Source of the DNA: a virus
IMG/VR virus record: IMGVR_UViG_3300028786_000012
Coordinates: 1 to 46,814 of that record
Strand: one strand, 5' to 3'
Length of the DNA stretch: 46,814 nt
The notes under the pieces were generated by a model. The model searched no databases and was not told the origin of the DNA. It worked only from the letters and a program-made list of their open reading frames with translations. Of the stretch, positions 12,625 to 18,892 are shown piece by piece; the stretch's first letter is position 1; each line of letters starts with the position of its first letter. The position numbers and the translations under genes are program-made.

Positions 12625-13082
12625 TCTTCACACACCTCGACTACAACTTTACCTGAATCATCAAAGCGGTCCCAATCAACTTCACCAGTTGCAAGGAAGT
12701 GGCGGATAACTGCTGCACCACGAGCTGCCGAGTTGAATGAGTCGTCTTGACCATCGAAAGATACCCAAGGCATGAACATCGAACGAGCCGAGCAATCACT
12801 CATGCCGATAAAGTCCCGGGCCATATCGAATGCCCCGTTGTCACCCATCCACTCTAGTCCGCCAAGCTTATCACGGGCATTCATGCCCAGACGTTCAAAC
12901 TGACACACAGCACCTGCGATACAGCAGGAAGTACCGCACGTTGGGTCCACTTGAACCACAGTTTCCATGTCGAAGGCGTCTAGTTGTAAGCCACCACCCA
13001 ACTTCTTGTGTGGTGCACCATCTTCCAGCCACTCTGCAACAGTTACCAGAGCCTTACGACCTTCTTGTGTTAACTCACTCAC
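12621..13082 (-). CDS. Cys-rich paralogue B (CCIAGAVCQF family), 153 aa
   Basis: GTG at 13082 is preferred, with AGGGG eight bases upstream and an eight-base overlap with paralogue A; the longer ATG frame would overlap by more than 50 bases. It shares with the next gene an N-terminal helix, WL(E/A)xGAxH, and the block CGT(S/V)CCIAGAVCQF (about residues 50-63), followed by an acidic C-terminus with GE(V/I)DW. The Cys cluster suggests metal binding or a small zinc fold. Function unknown. Confidence 0.7.
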   Translation of the reverse strand: MSELTQEGRKALVTVAEWLEDGAPHKKLGGGLQLDAFDMETVVQVDPTCGTSCCIAGAVCQFERLGMNARDKLGGLEWMGDNGAFDMARDFIGMSDCSARSMFMPWVSFDGQDDSFNSAARGAAVIRHFLATGEVDWDRFDDSGKVVVEVCEE

Positions 13083-13545
13083 TAACTTCAACCCCTTCAA
13101 CTGTCTCGTATGCAGCGGACCAATCAATCTCGCCGGTTTCTAGATACACTTTCAAGCACTCTGCTGCTACTGCGGGAGAGATGCAGTCCCAGTCAATACT
13201 GGACGGCTCGAACAACTCCACAGCATCCGTGAAGCAGATACCTAGTAAGTTCTGGGCACGGGCACTAACACCCTCATGCTCTTCGCTCTCACCTTCGTAG
13301 AACGCAACCCAGCGGTACGCGCTCATATCACGGATATCGAACGGCTCGTTGAACTGGCATACAGCCCCGGCAATACAGCACACAGTGCCGCAATCATCTT
13401 TCCGAATTGTCTGGTGAATACTGAAGCGGGTGATTGGGGGCAACTTCTCACCATTTAACTCAACTTCAGTATGTTTCGCACCCCCAGCCAACCACTGTTG
13501 AACTTGTTCCAGTCGTTTACGACCATCTACAGAAATAAAACTCAC
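13075..13545 (-). CDS. Cys-rich paralogue A (CCIAGAVCQF family), 156 aa
   Basis: Starts at 13545, overlapping the previous stop by four bases. It has the same layout as paralogue B: WLAGGAKH, then CGTVCCIAGAVCQF, then a polar C-terminal half and TGEIDW. The pair probably arose by tandem duplication and then diverged. Related sequences occur among unannotated phage proteins, as far as I recall. Confidence 0.7.
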   Translation of the reverse strand: MSFISVDGRKRLEQVQQWLAGGAKHTEVELNGEKLPPITRFSIHQTIRKDDCGTVCCIAGAVCQFNEPFDIRDMSAYRWVAFYEGESEEHEGVSARAQNLLGICFTDAVELFEPSSIDWDCISPAVAAECLKVYLETGEIDWSAAYETVEGVEVSE

Positions 13546-14003
13546 GCACTAACTCCTACTTCACCGAACTGTTTAATGATTGCTTCTTTGAACTTGCTTG
13601 GGTGATGAGCTTCATCGCCCTCTACCGCCCACCTGTAGTAGCTGAAACTGATACCGACCCGAGCGGAGGTATCATGGTAACGCTGCCACTCTCGCATCTC
13701 TTCGATGGCGATATCGGTTGGTAGCACCCCGGGGAAACGTTCATATATTTGGAGGACGGTTTCGCCTTCCAAATCTGGTGAGTACTTCTCATCAGGGATG
13801 ACGCACCCAGCAGCACACATGGTTGCATTCTGTCCACGGTAGTAGCATGACTTTCCGTTGGGGCCACCAAGGGCTTGAGCATGCTGTTTGATCAAGTGTT
13901 GCTCAATCTTGTCGCGGGAACTTTGGAACTTTGTTGCTGAGGTATCCGCCACCAATATATTGATGACATCAGGACTCAACCCACCACTAACTTGATTACT
14001 CAC
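13542..14003 (-). CDS. Hypothetical protein with CxxGC motif, 153 aa
   Basis: GTG at 14003 with a GGAG site about ten bases before is preferred; the longer frame to 14063 starts with TTG and has no good site. The middle contains the block CAAGCVIPDEKYSPDLEG, weakly recalling the Cys block of the next two genes, so it may be a distant relative. It has an aromatic C-terminal part and no membrane segment. Confidence 0.6.
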   Translation of the reverse strand: MSNQVSGGLSPDVINILVADTSATKFQSSRDKIEQHLIKQHAQALGGPNGKSCYYRGQNATMCAAGCVIPDEKYSPDLEGETVLQIYERFPGVLPTDIAIEEMREWQRYHDTSARVGISFSYYRWAVEGDEAHHPSKFKEAIIKQFGEVGVSA

Positions 14004-14068
14004 TAGCTGTTTTCTCCGACACTTTATCTTTTCGATGATACTTAGTCTTATCCCGGAAAGCAACGCTT

Positions 14069-14539
14069 TTATGCTGCTTGTGAAGAAACTTTGCTACCGG
14101 ATTCTTTGGCAGGTTTTTCTTTTTCTTGCGGGACTTCTTTTTCGCCACTTGGTTCATCCTTCAGGGCGTCGTTAATCTTCTGTTCTAACAACTGCACTGC
14201 CTTGTTTCCAATCCGCTGACCAGTCTCACTGGTTACAGCCTGATAAGTAATGCCAGTGCCAACGATAATTGCCATGTTCTTTTGACTTGGCAAGAGAGTG
14301 TGGACAGTTGCCAGAGAGAATGGAATCATCCAGTAAAGAAGGAGCCAGTTGCGGCCCTTCTTCAAGTACTTCTTCTTCTCTCCCTCTGGTTGGCTCCCCT
14401 CAGCCCAATAGATTGCCCCAGCAAAGCATGCGACGATAGTGAGGACAGCACCTGCTGCACACCAACCGCCGTAATTACTGGCAGCTTCACGAATTTGGTC
14501 AACCATTACCAACAGATAAATCAGAAACCAAGAGCCCAC
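14069..14539 (-). CDS. Membrane protein, about three segments, 156 aa
   Basis: GTG at 14539 with a GGGG-containing site upstream is preferred; the frame reaching 14629 overlaps the preceding gene. Membrane segments lie at about residues 2-15 (GSWFLIYLLVMV), 28-48 (WCAAGAVLTIVACFAGAIYW) and 65-80 (WLLLYWMIPFSLATV). The C-terminal third is charged and Glu/Lys-rich and probably cytoplasmic. Could be an exclusion or holin-like protein, but nothing identifies it. Confidence 0.6.
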   Translation of the reverse strand: MGSWFLIYLLVMVDQIREAASNYGGWCAAGAVLTIVACFAGAIYWAEGSQPEGEKKKYLKKGRNWLLLYWMIPFSLATVHTLLPSQKNMAIIVGTGITYQAVTSETGQRIGNKAVQLLEQKINDALKDEPSGEKEVPQEKEKPAKESGSKVSSQAA

Positions 14540-14541
14540 GA

Positions 14542-14850
14542 TTATTGCCCCTTTGCCCGAAGATCTGCGATTGTAGTGTTCCAATGCTCGTGGGCTGCTG
14601 TAGCGTACTCTTGCGAGCTGATGCAACATTTGGTTGAGATGATCCCCTCGTCGCGCAACTTACTTGCCAGAAACACTTCGTGGTTCAGGCTTTCGTAGAT
14701 GGCGTCCTTGGTCGCTAGGAACGCTTCTCGGTCTATCACCTGCTCATCCCAGAGGTAGTTGACAACAGAGCACAACCAATATGAACCACCCACCCCGTTC
14801 AGGTAGCGTGGATCATTCTTTGCTAGTTCAATTACATCACTTGCTTTCAA
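14542..14850 (-). CDS. Hypothetical protein, 102 aa, TTG start
   Basis: A TTG at 14850 follows GGAG with seven- to eight-base spacing, inside the end of the upstream gene. The protein is soluble and helical, with a central segment (YLWDEQVIDREAFLATKDAI) and a Cys pair (KCCI). No family recognised. Confidence 0.6.
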   Translation of the reverse strand: MKASDVIELAKNDPRYLNGVGGSYWLCSVVNYLWDEQVIDREAFLATKDAIYESLNHEVFLASKLRDEGIISTKCCISSQEYATAAHEHWNTTIADLRAKGQ

Positions 14851-14992
14851 GTTGCTTCTCCAGTTCTTTTATATGGGCTTCGAGAGTAAGTATCTTGTAC
14901 CGCTTCTCTATGTTTCGTTTAACCGCTTCAGCGTGCTCTGGTGAGGTGTAGCGGTGTAAGTTGAGTGCTACCCACTCTAGTTCCCACTGCAC
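14837..14992 (-). CDS. Small coiled-coil protein, 51 aa, GTG start
   Basis: GTG at 14992 shares a base with the upstream stop (TAGTG), and TGA at 14837 overlaps the next gene by 14 bases. It starts MQWELEWVALNLHRYTSPEH; residues 23-50 form one continuous charged helix with heptad-like hydrophobics. A clear member of the overlapping operon. Family unknown. Confidence 0.55.
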   Translation of the reverse strand: MQWELEWVALNLHRYTSPEHAEAVKRNIEKRYKILTLEAHIKELEKQLESK

Positions 14993-15210
14993 TACTTCTT
15001 CTCTGTGATGTAGATCTTGCCAGTGGAGATGTGCCTCGAACCGTCACGAAAACACTTGCGGATCTTCTCCCAGCATTCAGCTCCTTCTCCCAGCGAACAC
15101 GCCTTGTTCCATGCATCCTTGAGGAAGCGGTGCTGGGTGTAGCCATCTCCGGGCTCGTAGTGCGGTGGGTAGGTGATCCAGCTCCGGGTGATCTGTGCCT
15201 TCTTCGCCAT
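14992..15210 (-). CDS. Hypothetical basic protein, 72 aa, first gene of leftward operon
   Basis: ATG at 15210 preceded by GGAG with about nine-base spacing. The protein is basic, with aromatic residues in WITYPPHYEPGDGY and two Cys in the centre. It lies just downstream of the strong promoter at 15244-15271. No family recognised. Confidence 0.65.
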   Translation of the reverse strand: MAKKAQITRSWITYPPHYEPGDGYTQHRFLKDAWNKACSLGEGAECWEKIRKCFRDGSRHISTGKIYITEKK

Positions 15211-15243
15211 GCTGCCTGCTCCGTGGTCGTTTCGATGGGGCGC

Positions 15244-15271
15244 ATTCTAGCGATCTGCCAGCCCCTGTCAA
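15244..15271 (-). promoter_or_regulatory. Strong sigma70-type promoter, leftward
   Basis: On the minus strand TTGACA (complement 15266-15271), a 16-bp spacer and TAGAAT (complement 15244-15249). It would drive the long operon from 15210 to about 8024. A plus-strand promoter starts 38 bp further right. Confidence 0.7.
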
Positions 15272-15282
15272 CCATTTCTTTT

Positions 15283-15296
15283 ACACTTTCTAGTGT
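15283..15296. promoter_or_regulatory. Operator-like palindrome between divergent promoters
   Basis: ACACT-TTCT-AGTGT, a perfect 5-bp inverted repeat, lies between the leftward -35 (15266-15271) and the rightward -35 (15309-15314). A repressor bound here could silence both operons. Confidence 0.5.
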
Positions 15297-15308
15297 CAGA
15301 CTTTCCGC

Positions 15309-15337
15309 TTGACAAATCTACCGTCCGTCCCTACCTT
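15309..15337 (+). promoter_or_regulatory. Sigma70-like promoter, rightward
   Basis: TTGACA (15309-15314), 17 bp, TACCTT (15332-15337). It leads into the plus-strand operon that starts at 15370. The -35 is perfect, the -10 weak. Confidence 0.5.
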
Positions 15338-15369
15338 ACGTCCAGCACCACACATCTGAGGGCGAGCGT

Positions 15370-15636
15370 ATGTCGTATACAGGCATGGATCGTATCAAGA
15401 AGGATCACTGGGATTGCGTCATGAAGGAAGAGGAGAAGCTGGTGCTACAGCAGCTTCTATATAGAGGTACAGCACCCATCGTACCCACCCTAGAGGATGC
15501 ATACCGCCTCTACATGAGCATTCCCACTAGCACCCTTTGTCTCGTCCTCGTGTGGGGAATGTACCGCCAAGAGGTGCGGGAAGAAATCTTGCTCTATATA
15601 GAGAGCAGTCATTTTAAGATAGCGGAGAGTAGTTGA
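15370..15636 (+). CDS. Hypothetical protein, 88 aa
   Basis: First gene of the plus-strand operon, ATG at 15370. The N-terminus is charged and helical (KEEEKLVLQQLL). A moderately hydrophobic stretch near residues 51-64 (IPTSTLCLVLVWGM) could be membrane-associated. The following gene starts at its stop codon. No family recognised. Confidence 0.6.
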   Translation: MSYTGMDRIKKDHWDCVMKEEEKLVLQQLLYRGTAPIVPTLEDAYRLYMSIPTSTLCLVLVWGMYRQEVREEILLYIESSHFKIAESS

Positions 15637-15914
15637 TGACACGTACATCCCCCACGGGGCGGACCTTTCTCGCAGATTGTGAGATTCAAGCCTTAGAATT
15701 CTGGCAGAAGGAAAACCTCTCGGCGGAGCGGGGTGACGGTATCATCGTTACAGACTTCTCTTCTCTAGAAGACCGCGTACTGGCTCACCATCTCAAGACG
15801 TTTATCTATCTTGAATCGACCTTCTGCGGACCACGCCCAGAGCGTCGGCCAGCGGCTAACACTAAGTACGGCCACCCATACGGTAAACATCCATTAGCTA
15901 AGGCTCTACAATGA
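15636..15914 (+). CDS. Hypothetical protein, 92 aa
   Basis: ATG at 15636 shares a base with the previous stop (TGATG), which is preferred over the TTG at 15633. The protein is soluble, with a basic C-terminal third rich in Pro, Arg, His and Lys (GPRPERRPAANTKYGHPYGK). Family unknown. Confidence 0.6.
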   Translation: MTRTSPTGRTFLADCEIQALEFWQKENLSAERGDGIIVTDFSSLEDRVLAHHLKTFIYLESTFCGPRPERRPAANTKYGHPYGKHPLAKALQ

Positions 15915-16066
15915 ACGCAAAGCTCGCAGTTCTCTTCTTTGGTATCTTCTGCTTCGTCCTCGCTATTGTGGCTCTGTTTAAGGGTAACTACTCTGGGGCA
16001 GCACTAATGTTCTCCGTCTGTGTTGTTGACTTCTTCGCCCTCTTCACCACTGTTGGGAAACGCTGA
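15911..16066 (+). CDS. Small two-segment membrane protein, 51 aa
   Basis: ATG at 15911 overlaps the previous stop (ATGA), and its TGA overlaps the next start (TGATG). Two membrane segments are evident at residues about 4-22 (KLAVLFFGIFCFVLAIVAL) and 29-46 (SGAALMFSVCVVDFFALF). Holin-like in size, but its neighbours and early-type position suggest a membrane accessory function. Confidence 0.6.
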   Translation: MNAKLAVLFFGIFCFVLAIVALFKGNYSGAALMFSVCVVDFFALFTTVGKR

Positions 16067-16467
16067 TGTACACTCTGATTACCACCCGGGCAGCAAAGTT
16101 CACCATCGATAATCTCTCGCTCTCTCATATGCGGAAGCAGATGTGGCTAGAAGGTTACGCCGTCTGCAACCCTAAGCATCTCGTTCAAGTGTGGGACAAC
16201 TCGTTGCAACTCACGTGGGAGCGTGGCCCGAAAGATTTCTACCCGTGCATTTGGACTCACACCCCAGTACCCTACGAGTTTGATGTCGTCAGCTTGAATC
16301 AGCAGTTCGAATCCCGGGCTGCGAGTGTCTTGAGTGATTATGAAGAACCAACCAACTTCGCCTCCGATCCATCCTACCCAGATGGCCGCTACTTGGACAC
16401 TACCGTTCGAGCAGCGTGGATGATGTACGTTGATCAGGCTGTTCAGAACTTTCTGGAGAAGCATTGA
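16066..16467 (+). CDS. Hypothetical protein, 133 aa
   Basis: ATG at 16066 is coupled to the previous stop. The protein is soluble, with many Trp and Tyr residues and an N-terminal strand-helix pattern (MYTLITTRAAKFTIDNL). No known motif. It sits in the middle of the plus-strand operon. Confidence 0.65.
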   Translation: MYTLITTRAAKFTIDNLSLSHMRKQMWLEGYAVCNPKHLVQVWDNSLQLTWERGPKDFYPCIWTHTPVPYEFDVVSLNQQFESRAASVLSDYEEPTNFASDPSYPDGRYLDTTVRAAWMMYVDQAVQNFLEKH

Positions 16468-16541
16468 TGAGTCGCCTGTTCCAAGCCTGCTACGGTAACC
16501 GTAAGCCAACTATCGAGACTTCCGCATGTCAACAGCAATAA
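16467..16541 (+). CDS. Possible 24-aa leader peptide
   Basis: ATG at 16467 overlaps the previous stop (TGATG) and the frame ends TAA at 16541, 16 bases inside the next gene. The short peptide MSRLFQACYGNRKPTIETSA... has no recognisable feature. It may be a coupling peptide that carries ribosomes to the next start, or chance. Confidence 0.3.
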   Translation: MSRLFQACYGNRKPTIETSACQQQ

Positions 16542-16744
16542 TCTGCAAGGGTGCTTGGGGTTGTAAGGCCGCAATAGCCTACGACAATAGTGATATAGTG
16601 CGAAGTTCTGGAACTACACCCAGTGGTGTAAATCAGTTCTCCGATAAGGTGAGATGTCCTAAGTGTGGGAACATGATTATAATTAAACAAGGTATGACAC
16701 CCGGGCCGAGAAGTATGCCATCAGCAGGAGGGTGTGGACGATGA
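16526..16744 (+). CDS. Small zinc-finger-like protein, 72 aa
   Basis: ATG at 16526. Cys pairs CKGAWGC (residues 7-13) and CPKC (residues 44-47) suggest a four-Cys metal site of zinc-ribbon type. The C-terminus is Gly/Pro-rich with another Cys. It overlaps the next gene as ATGA. Function unknown; small zinc-ribbon proteins of phages often bind nucleic acid. Confidence 0.6.
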   Translation: MSTAIICKGAWGCKAAIAYDNSDIVRSSGTTPSGVNQFSDKVRCPKCGNMIIIKQGMTPGPRSMPSAGGCGR

Positions 16745-16977
16745 CAGTCAAGCTAGAGATTCCAGACTACTACGCTGGGCAACTGCTCCGCCTTCTTGCT
16801 AACCTCTCGATAGGGACGCTGGACGATCAGAGCTTTGGGCACTACTTGGTTAAGCCACTGTGTGAGCAATTGGGAAAGAAGTTTGGTGATGTGAGGCCAC
16901 TACCCTTCCAAGTCCTCTACAATGATGCGGACGGAGAGGGCGGAGATAACACGATTCCAACCTTCCACTTAGCATGA
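16741..16977 (+). CDS. Hypothetical protein, 78 aa
   Basis: ATG at 16741 overlaps the previous stop as ATGA and is preferred to the GTG at 16732. The N-terminal half is helical (YYAGQLLRLLANLSIGTL); the C-terminus is acidic. No family recognised. Confidence 0.6.
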   Translation: MTVKLEIPDYYAGQLLRLLANLSIGTLDDQSFGHYLVKPLCEQLGKKFGDVRPLPFQVLYNDADGEGGDNTIPTFHLA

Positions 16978-17150
16978 GCACGAACGTTATCGTAGGCTTA
17001 CTGAGCCTGTGTATCTGCCTGACAGCTCTTCCTATCTCACTGCTGCCAGAGGACCGATTACCTCCGCCGTGGGTGATGACACTTCTCACCATCATTGCTG
17101 TGGTGTTTGCAGCCGTAGTGTTCAGGTTGTCTCCTCCAGTGTGGGACTAA
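16974..17150 (+). CDS. Small two-segment membrane protein, 58 aa
   Basis: ATG at 16974 overlaps the previous stop (ATGA). Two hydrophobic segments at residues about 6-24 (VGLLSLCICLTALPISLL) and 34-51 (VMTLLTIIAVVFAAVVF) are separated by a Pro-rich turn. It is the last gene of the plus-strand operon before the terminator at 17173-17189. Confidence 0.6.
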   Translation: MSTNVIVGLLSLCICLTALPISLLPEDRLPPPWVMTLLTIIAVVFAAVVFRLSPPVWD

Positions 17151-17172
17151 CTTTTCTCCAGACAAATAAAAA

Positions 17173-17189
17173 GGCGCCCTATGGGCGCC
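17173..17189. terminator. Bidirectional intrinsic terminator
   Basis: GGCGCCC (17173-17179), loop TAT, GGGCGCC (17183-17189), flanked by AAAAA on the left and CTTTTTG on the right, so it works on both strands. It separates the plus-strand operon from the leftward lysis module and slightly overlaps the last codons of the gene ending at 17179. Confidence 0.85.
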
Positions 17190-17478
17190 CTTTTTGTTGT
17201 TGCATACCGATGAGTTGTCTCAGATATCCGTTGGTGATTTCTTGTTTTTCCTCTAGACCCTTGATTCTCAAGTCCAGAAGTCCATTCCAGCGGGTTTCTG
17301 TTACCTGTAGCACTGTGTGCGTTACCGACTCTCGTTGAAGAACGTTCACTCTGTCCTCCAGCTTGTTGATTTCAGTATATTGCCATGAAACAAATGCGAG
17401 CACGCAAGGCAAGATCCATTTACTACTGAAATCCAACAGAGTCCTCCCCGTTACACTCATGTCTCCGTTGTCGGCCAT
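17179..17478 (-). CDS. Membrane protein with coiled coil at end of lysis module, 99 aa
   Basis: Starts ATG at 17478, directly after Rz1. One membrane segment near residues 18-33 (SKWILPCVLAFVSWQY) is followed by a coiled-coil stretch (NKLEDRVNVLQRESV and LRIKGLEEKQEITNG). The arrangement resembles small phage membrane proteins of lysis regions (holin-like or antiholin-like). Could also be a superinfection factor. No motif decides. Confidence 0.6.
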   Translation of the reverse strand: MADNGDMSVTGRTLLDFSSKWILPCVLAFVSWQYTEINKLEDRVNVLQRESVTHTVLQVTETRWNGLLDLRIKGLEEKQEITNGYLRQLIGMQQQKGRP

Positions 17479-17479
17479 T

Positions 17480-17812
17480 TTATTTACTCTCTTGTACTGA
17501 AGAGGCTGGGAACGTACCGTCTACCCAACCCCTGAACTCCCGGAGTTTATCGTTGCATCCTTTGCCGATAAGTAGGTTCCGGGCGTAGGCTTTATCTAGG
17601 CCGCGTGGATCTTCCCATTCTACCGCTTCGTATCGACATTCTGTCAGCAGGTACATGGGGACTCGGATGTCACTTAGAACATCTTGCGTTGGCGGGGTGT
17701 ACTTCGCAGAAGGTGTTGTCGAGCAACTTACGCCACTCAAGATCATCGCCATCCACAGTACCGCCAGACACCTGCCCAGAGGCTCCTTGAGCCGCTGTAG
17801 AGCGTTTCTCAT
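17480..17812 (-). CDS. Rz1-like outer-membrane spanin lipoprotein, 110 aa
   Basis: ATG at 17812 lies seven bases after AAGGG; the longer frame to 17869 has no good site. The gene starts inside Rz in another frame, the typical overlapping spanin arrangement. It has a hydrophobic signal with Cys at residue 30 (MAMILSGVSC), an imperfect lipobox, then a Pro-containing region. It would pair with Rz to disrupt the outer membrane at lysis. Confidence 0.7.
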   Translation of the reverse strand: MRNALQRLKEPLGRCLAVLWMAMILSGVSCSTTPSAKYTPPTQDVLSDIRVPMYLLTECRYEAVEWEDPRGLDKAYARNLLIGKGCNDKLREFRGWVDGTFPASSVQESK

Positions 17813-18164
17813 ACGTTTCCCTTGTGGTTGTACCCTTAGACGCTTCGAGGGCTGCAAAGGCCTTCTCAAGCTCTGTGGATTTGGTTGCCAGATTGTTCAG
17901 GGAATCAAAATACTGTTCCCCGGTCTTAGCGGATTGGTTGTAATTGGTTTGGAGGGTCTTGTAGTTCGCCTCCACTTGCTCGACTTGTGCTTGCAGACTG
18001 GTTTGTACAGTCTCCAAATGCGACACGTCCTTCTGGAGTGAGGTCATCTGCAACCCCTGCCAGAACATGAACGAGATGGCTCCCACAAGTAGGGCGATCT
18101 TCAACTTATTCCAAAGCCCGCTCAGTGAGAACGAGCCGAGCAGGTTAAGCAGTAGGGTCTTCAC
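17670..18164 (-). CDS. Rz-like inner-membrane spanin, 164 aa
   Basis: GTG start at 18164, overlapping the holin gene by 20 bases. It has an N-terminal membrane segment (residues about 19-40) and a long periplasmic coiled coil (about 41-120). Gene position after the holin, topology and the overlapping Rz1 frame support the assignment. It fuses inner and outer membranes at the last step of lysis. Confidence 0.78.
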   Translation of the reverse strand: MKTLLLNLLGSFSLSGLWNKLKIALLVGAISFMFWQGLQMTSLQKDVSHLETVQTSLQAQVEQVEANYKTLQTNYNQSAKTGEQYFDSLNNLATKSTELEKAFAALEASKGTTTRETYEKRSTAAQGASGQVSGGTVDGDDLEWRKLLDNTFCEVHPANARCSK

Positions 18165-18405
18165 TAGTTGATTCCTCTTCCTTCTGAATTCTCAGGCACT
18201 CTTGACTCACATAGCGCCCGACTCCGATAGCAATACTGATGCCTGCCGAGACGAAAGGGTAGGTTCCCGGTGGCAATACAAGAGGTGCCAGAATCTCCAT
18301 CTGTGGTTGAAGAATCTCTAGCAGGGTGATGATGAACAAGAGAGCACTAAGCACGACTGTGCTGCTCCTGTGCAAGCGTTTACTGTTTGGTACGAGAATA
18401 GCCAT
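18145..18405 (-). CDS. Holin-like membrane protein, 86 aa
   Basis: ATG at 18405 follows a perfect AAGGAGA site, so it is preferred over the longer frame from 18426. Two membrane segments lie at about residues 16-33 (VVLSALLFIITLLEIL) and 44-64 (PFVSAGISIAIGVGRYV); the C-terminus is charged. Placement between endolysin and spanin genes supports a holin that releases the endolysin. The class cannot be fixed by sequence reading. Confidence 0.7.
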   Translation of the reverse strand: MAILVPNSKRLHRSSTVVLSALLFIITLLEILQPQMEILAPLVLPPGTYPFVSAGISIAIGVGRYVSQECLRIQKEEESTSEDPTA

Positions 18406-18415
18406 TGGGCTCTCC

Positions 18416-18859
18416 TTACTTGACATCCTTATAGAAAAGGTGCCGTCCTAGTTGTACCGTCTTCTTGGCTACAGCAGCCCAAGCTGGCGGAGTCTTCATT
18501 GATGTGCTGAAGTAGTGAGTGGCTTTCCCTGTTGGATCTTGAATCATGCCATCTACAACTGCCTCAGCAGCCTTCTTCGCCATATCGAACTGGGCAGCAG
18601 GGATAACCTTTTGTCCGCTCAAGTATGGGTAGTTGGGATCACTCTTATTCCAGCAAGAAAATTGCCAAGCCTTCTGGCAGACTCCGGCATAACCTTCTCC
18701 CCACCAATCAGCTTTACCGTCATTGTTCAAGTCCATTTCAACACGATTCCGGATTGTCCAACCAACAGCTACCATGCCGCTGAATCCTTCTCCACGTGCT
18801 TCACCCCAAAGTGTGCGGGCGAGTACGTCTACATCTTTTTCACTTACCATATATTTCAT
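18416..18859 (-). CDS. Endolysin, SleB/hydrolase_2-type cell wall hydrolase, 147 aa
   Basis: The N-terminal region DVLARTLWGEARGEGFSGM followed by AVGWTIRNRV matches the hydrolase_2/SleB family, where the Glu of GEARGE is the likely catalytic acid. No signal peptide, so holin-dependent. The length is usual for a single-domain endolysin. The start could be Met1 (18859) or Met4 (18850), since neither has a strong ribosome binding site. Confidence 0.85.
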   Translation of the reverse strand: MKYMVSEKDVDVLARTLWGEARGEGFSGMVAVGWTIRNRVEMDLNNDGKADWWGEGYAGVCQKAWQFSCWNKSDPNYPYLSGQKVIPAAQFDMAKKAAEAVVDGMIQDPTGKATHYFSTSMKTPPAWAAVAKKTVQLGRHLFYKDVK

Positions 18860-18869
18860 CCAAAAGAAT

Positions 18870-18887
18870 GAGGGGCCGTAGCCCCTC
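18870..18887 (-). terminator. Hairpin after the tailspike gene
   Basis: GAGGGGC (18870-18876), CGTA, GCCCCTC (18881-18887). On the minus strand it is followed by ATTCTTTT. It lies between the tailspike stop and the endolysin start, so it may reduce late readthrough or protect mRNA ends. Near-identical hairpins occur at 24823-24838 and 33834-33849. Confidence 0.65.
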
Positions 18888-18892
18888 TTGAA

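Noticed and set aside
8024-15210. Toxin-antitoxin system among the small gene pairs
   Set aside because: Small overlapping pairs are present, but none shows a recognisable toxin fold or antitoxin DNA-binding domain. The ribbon-helix-helix protein is better explained as a ParA partner.
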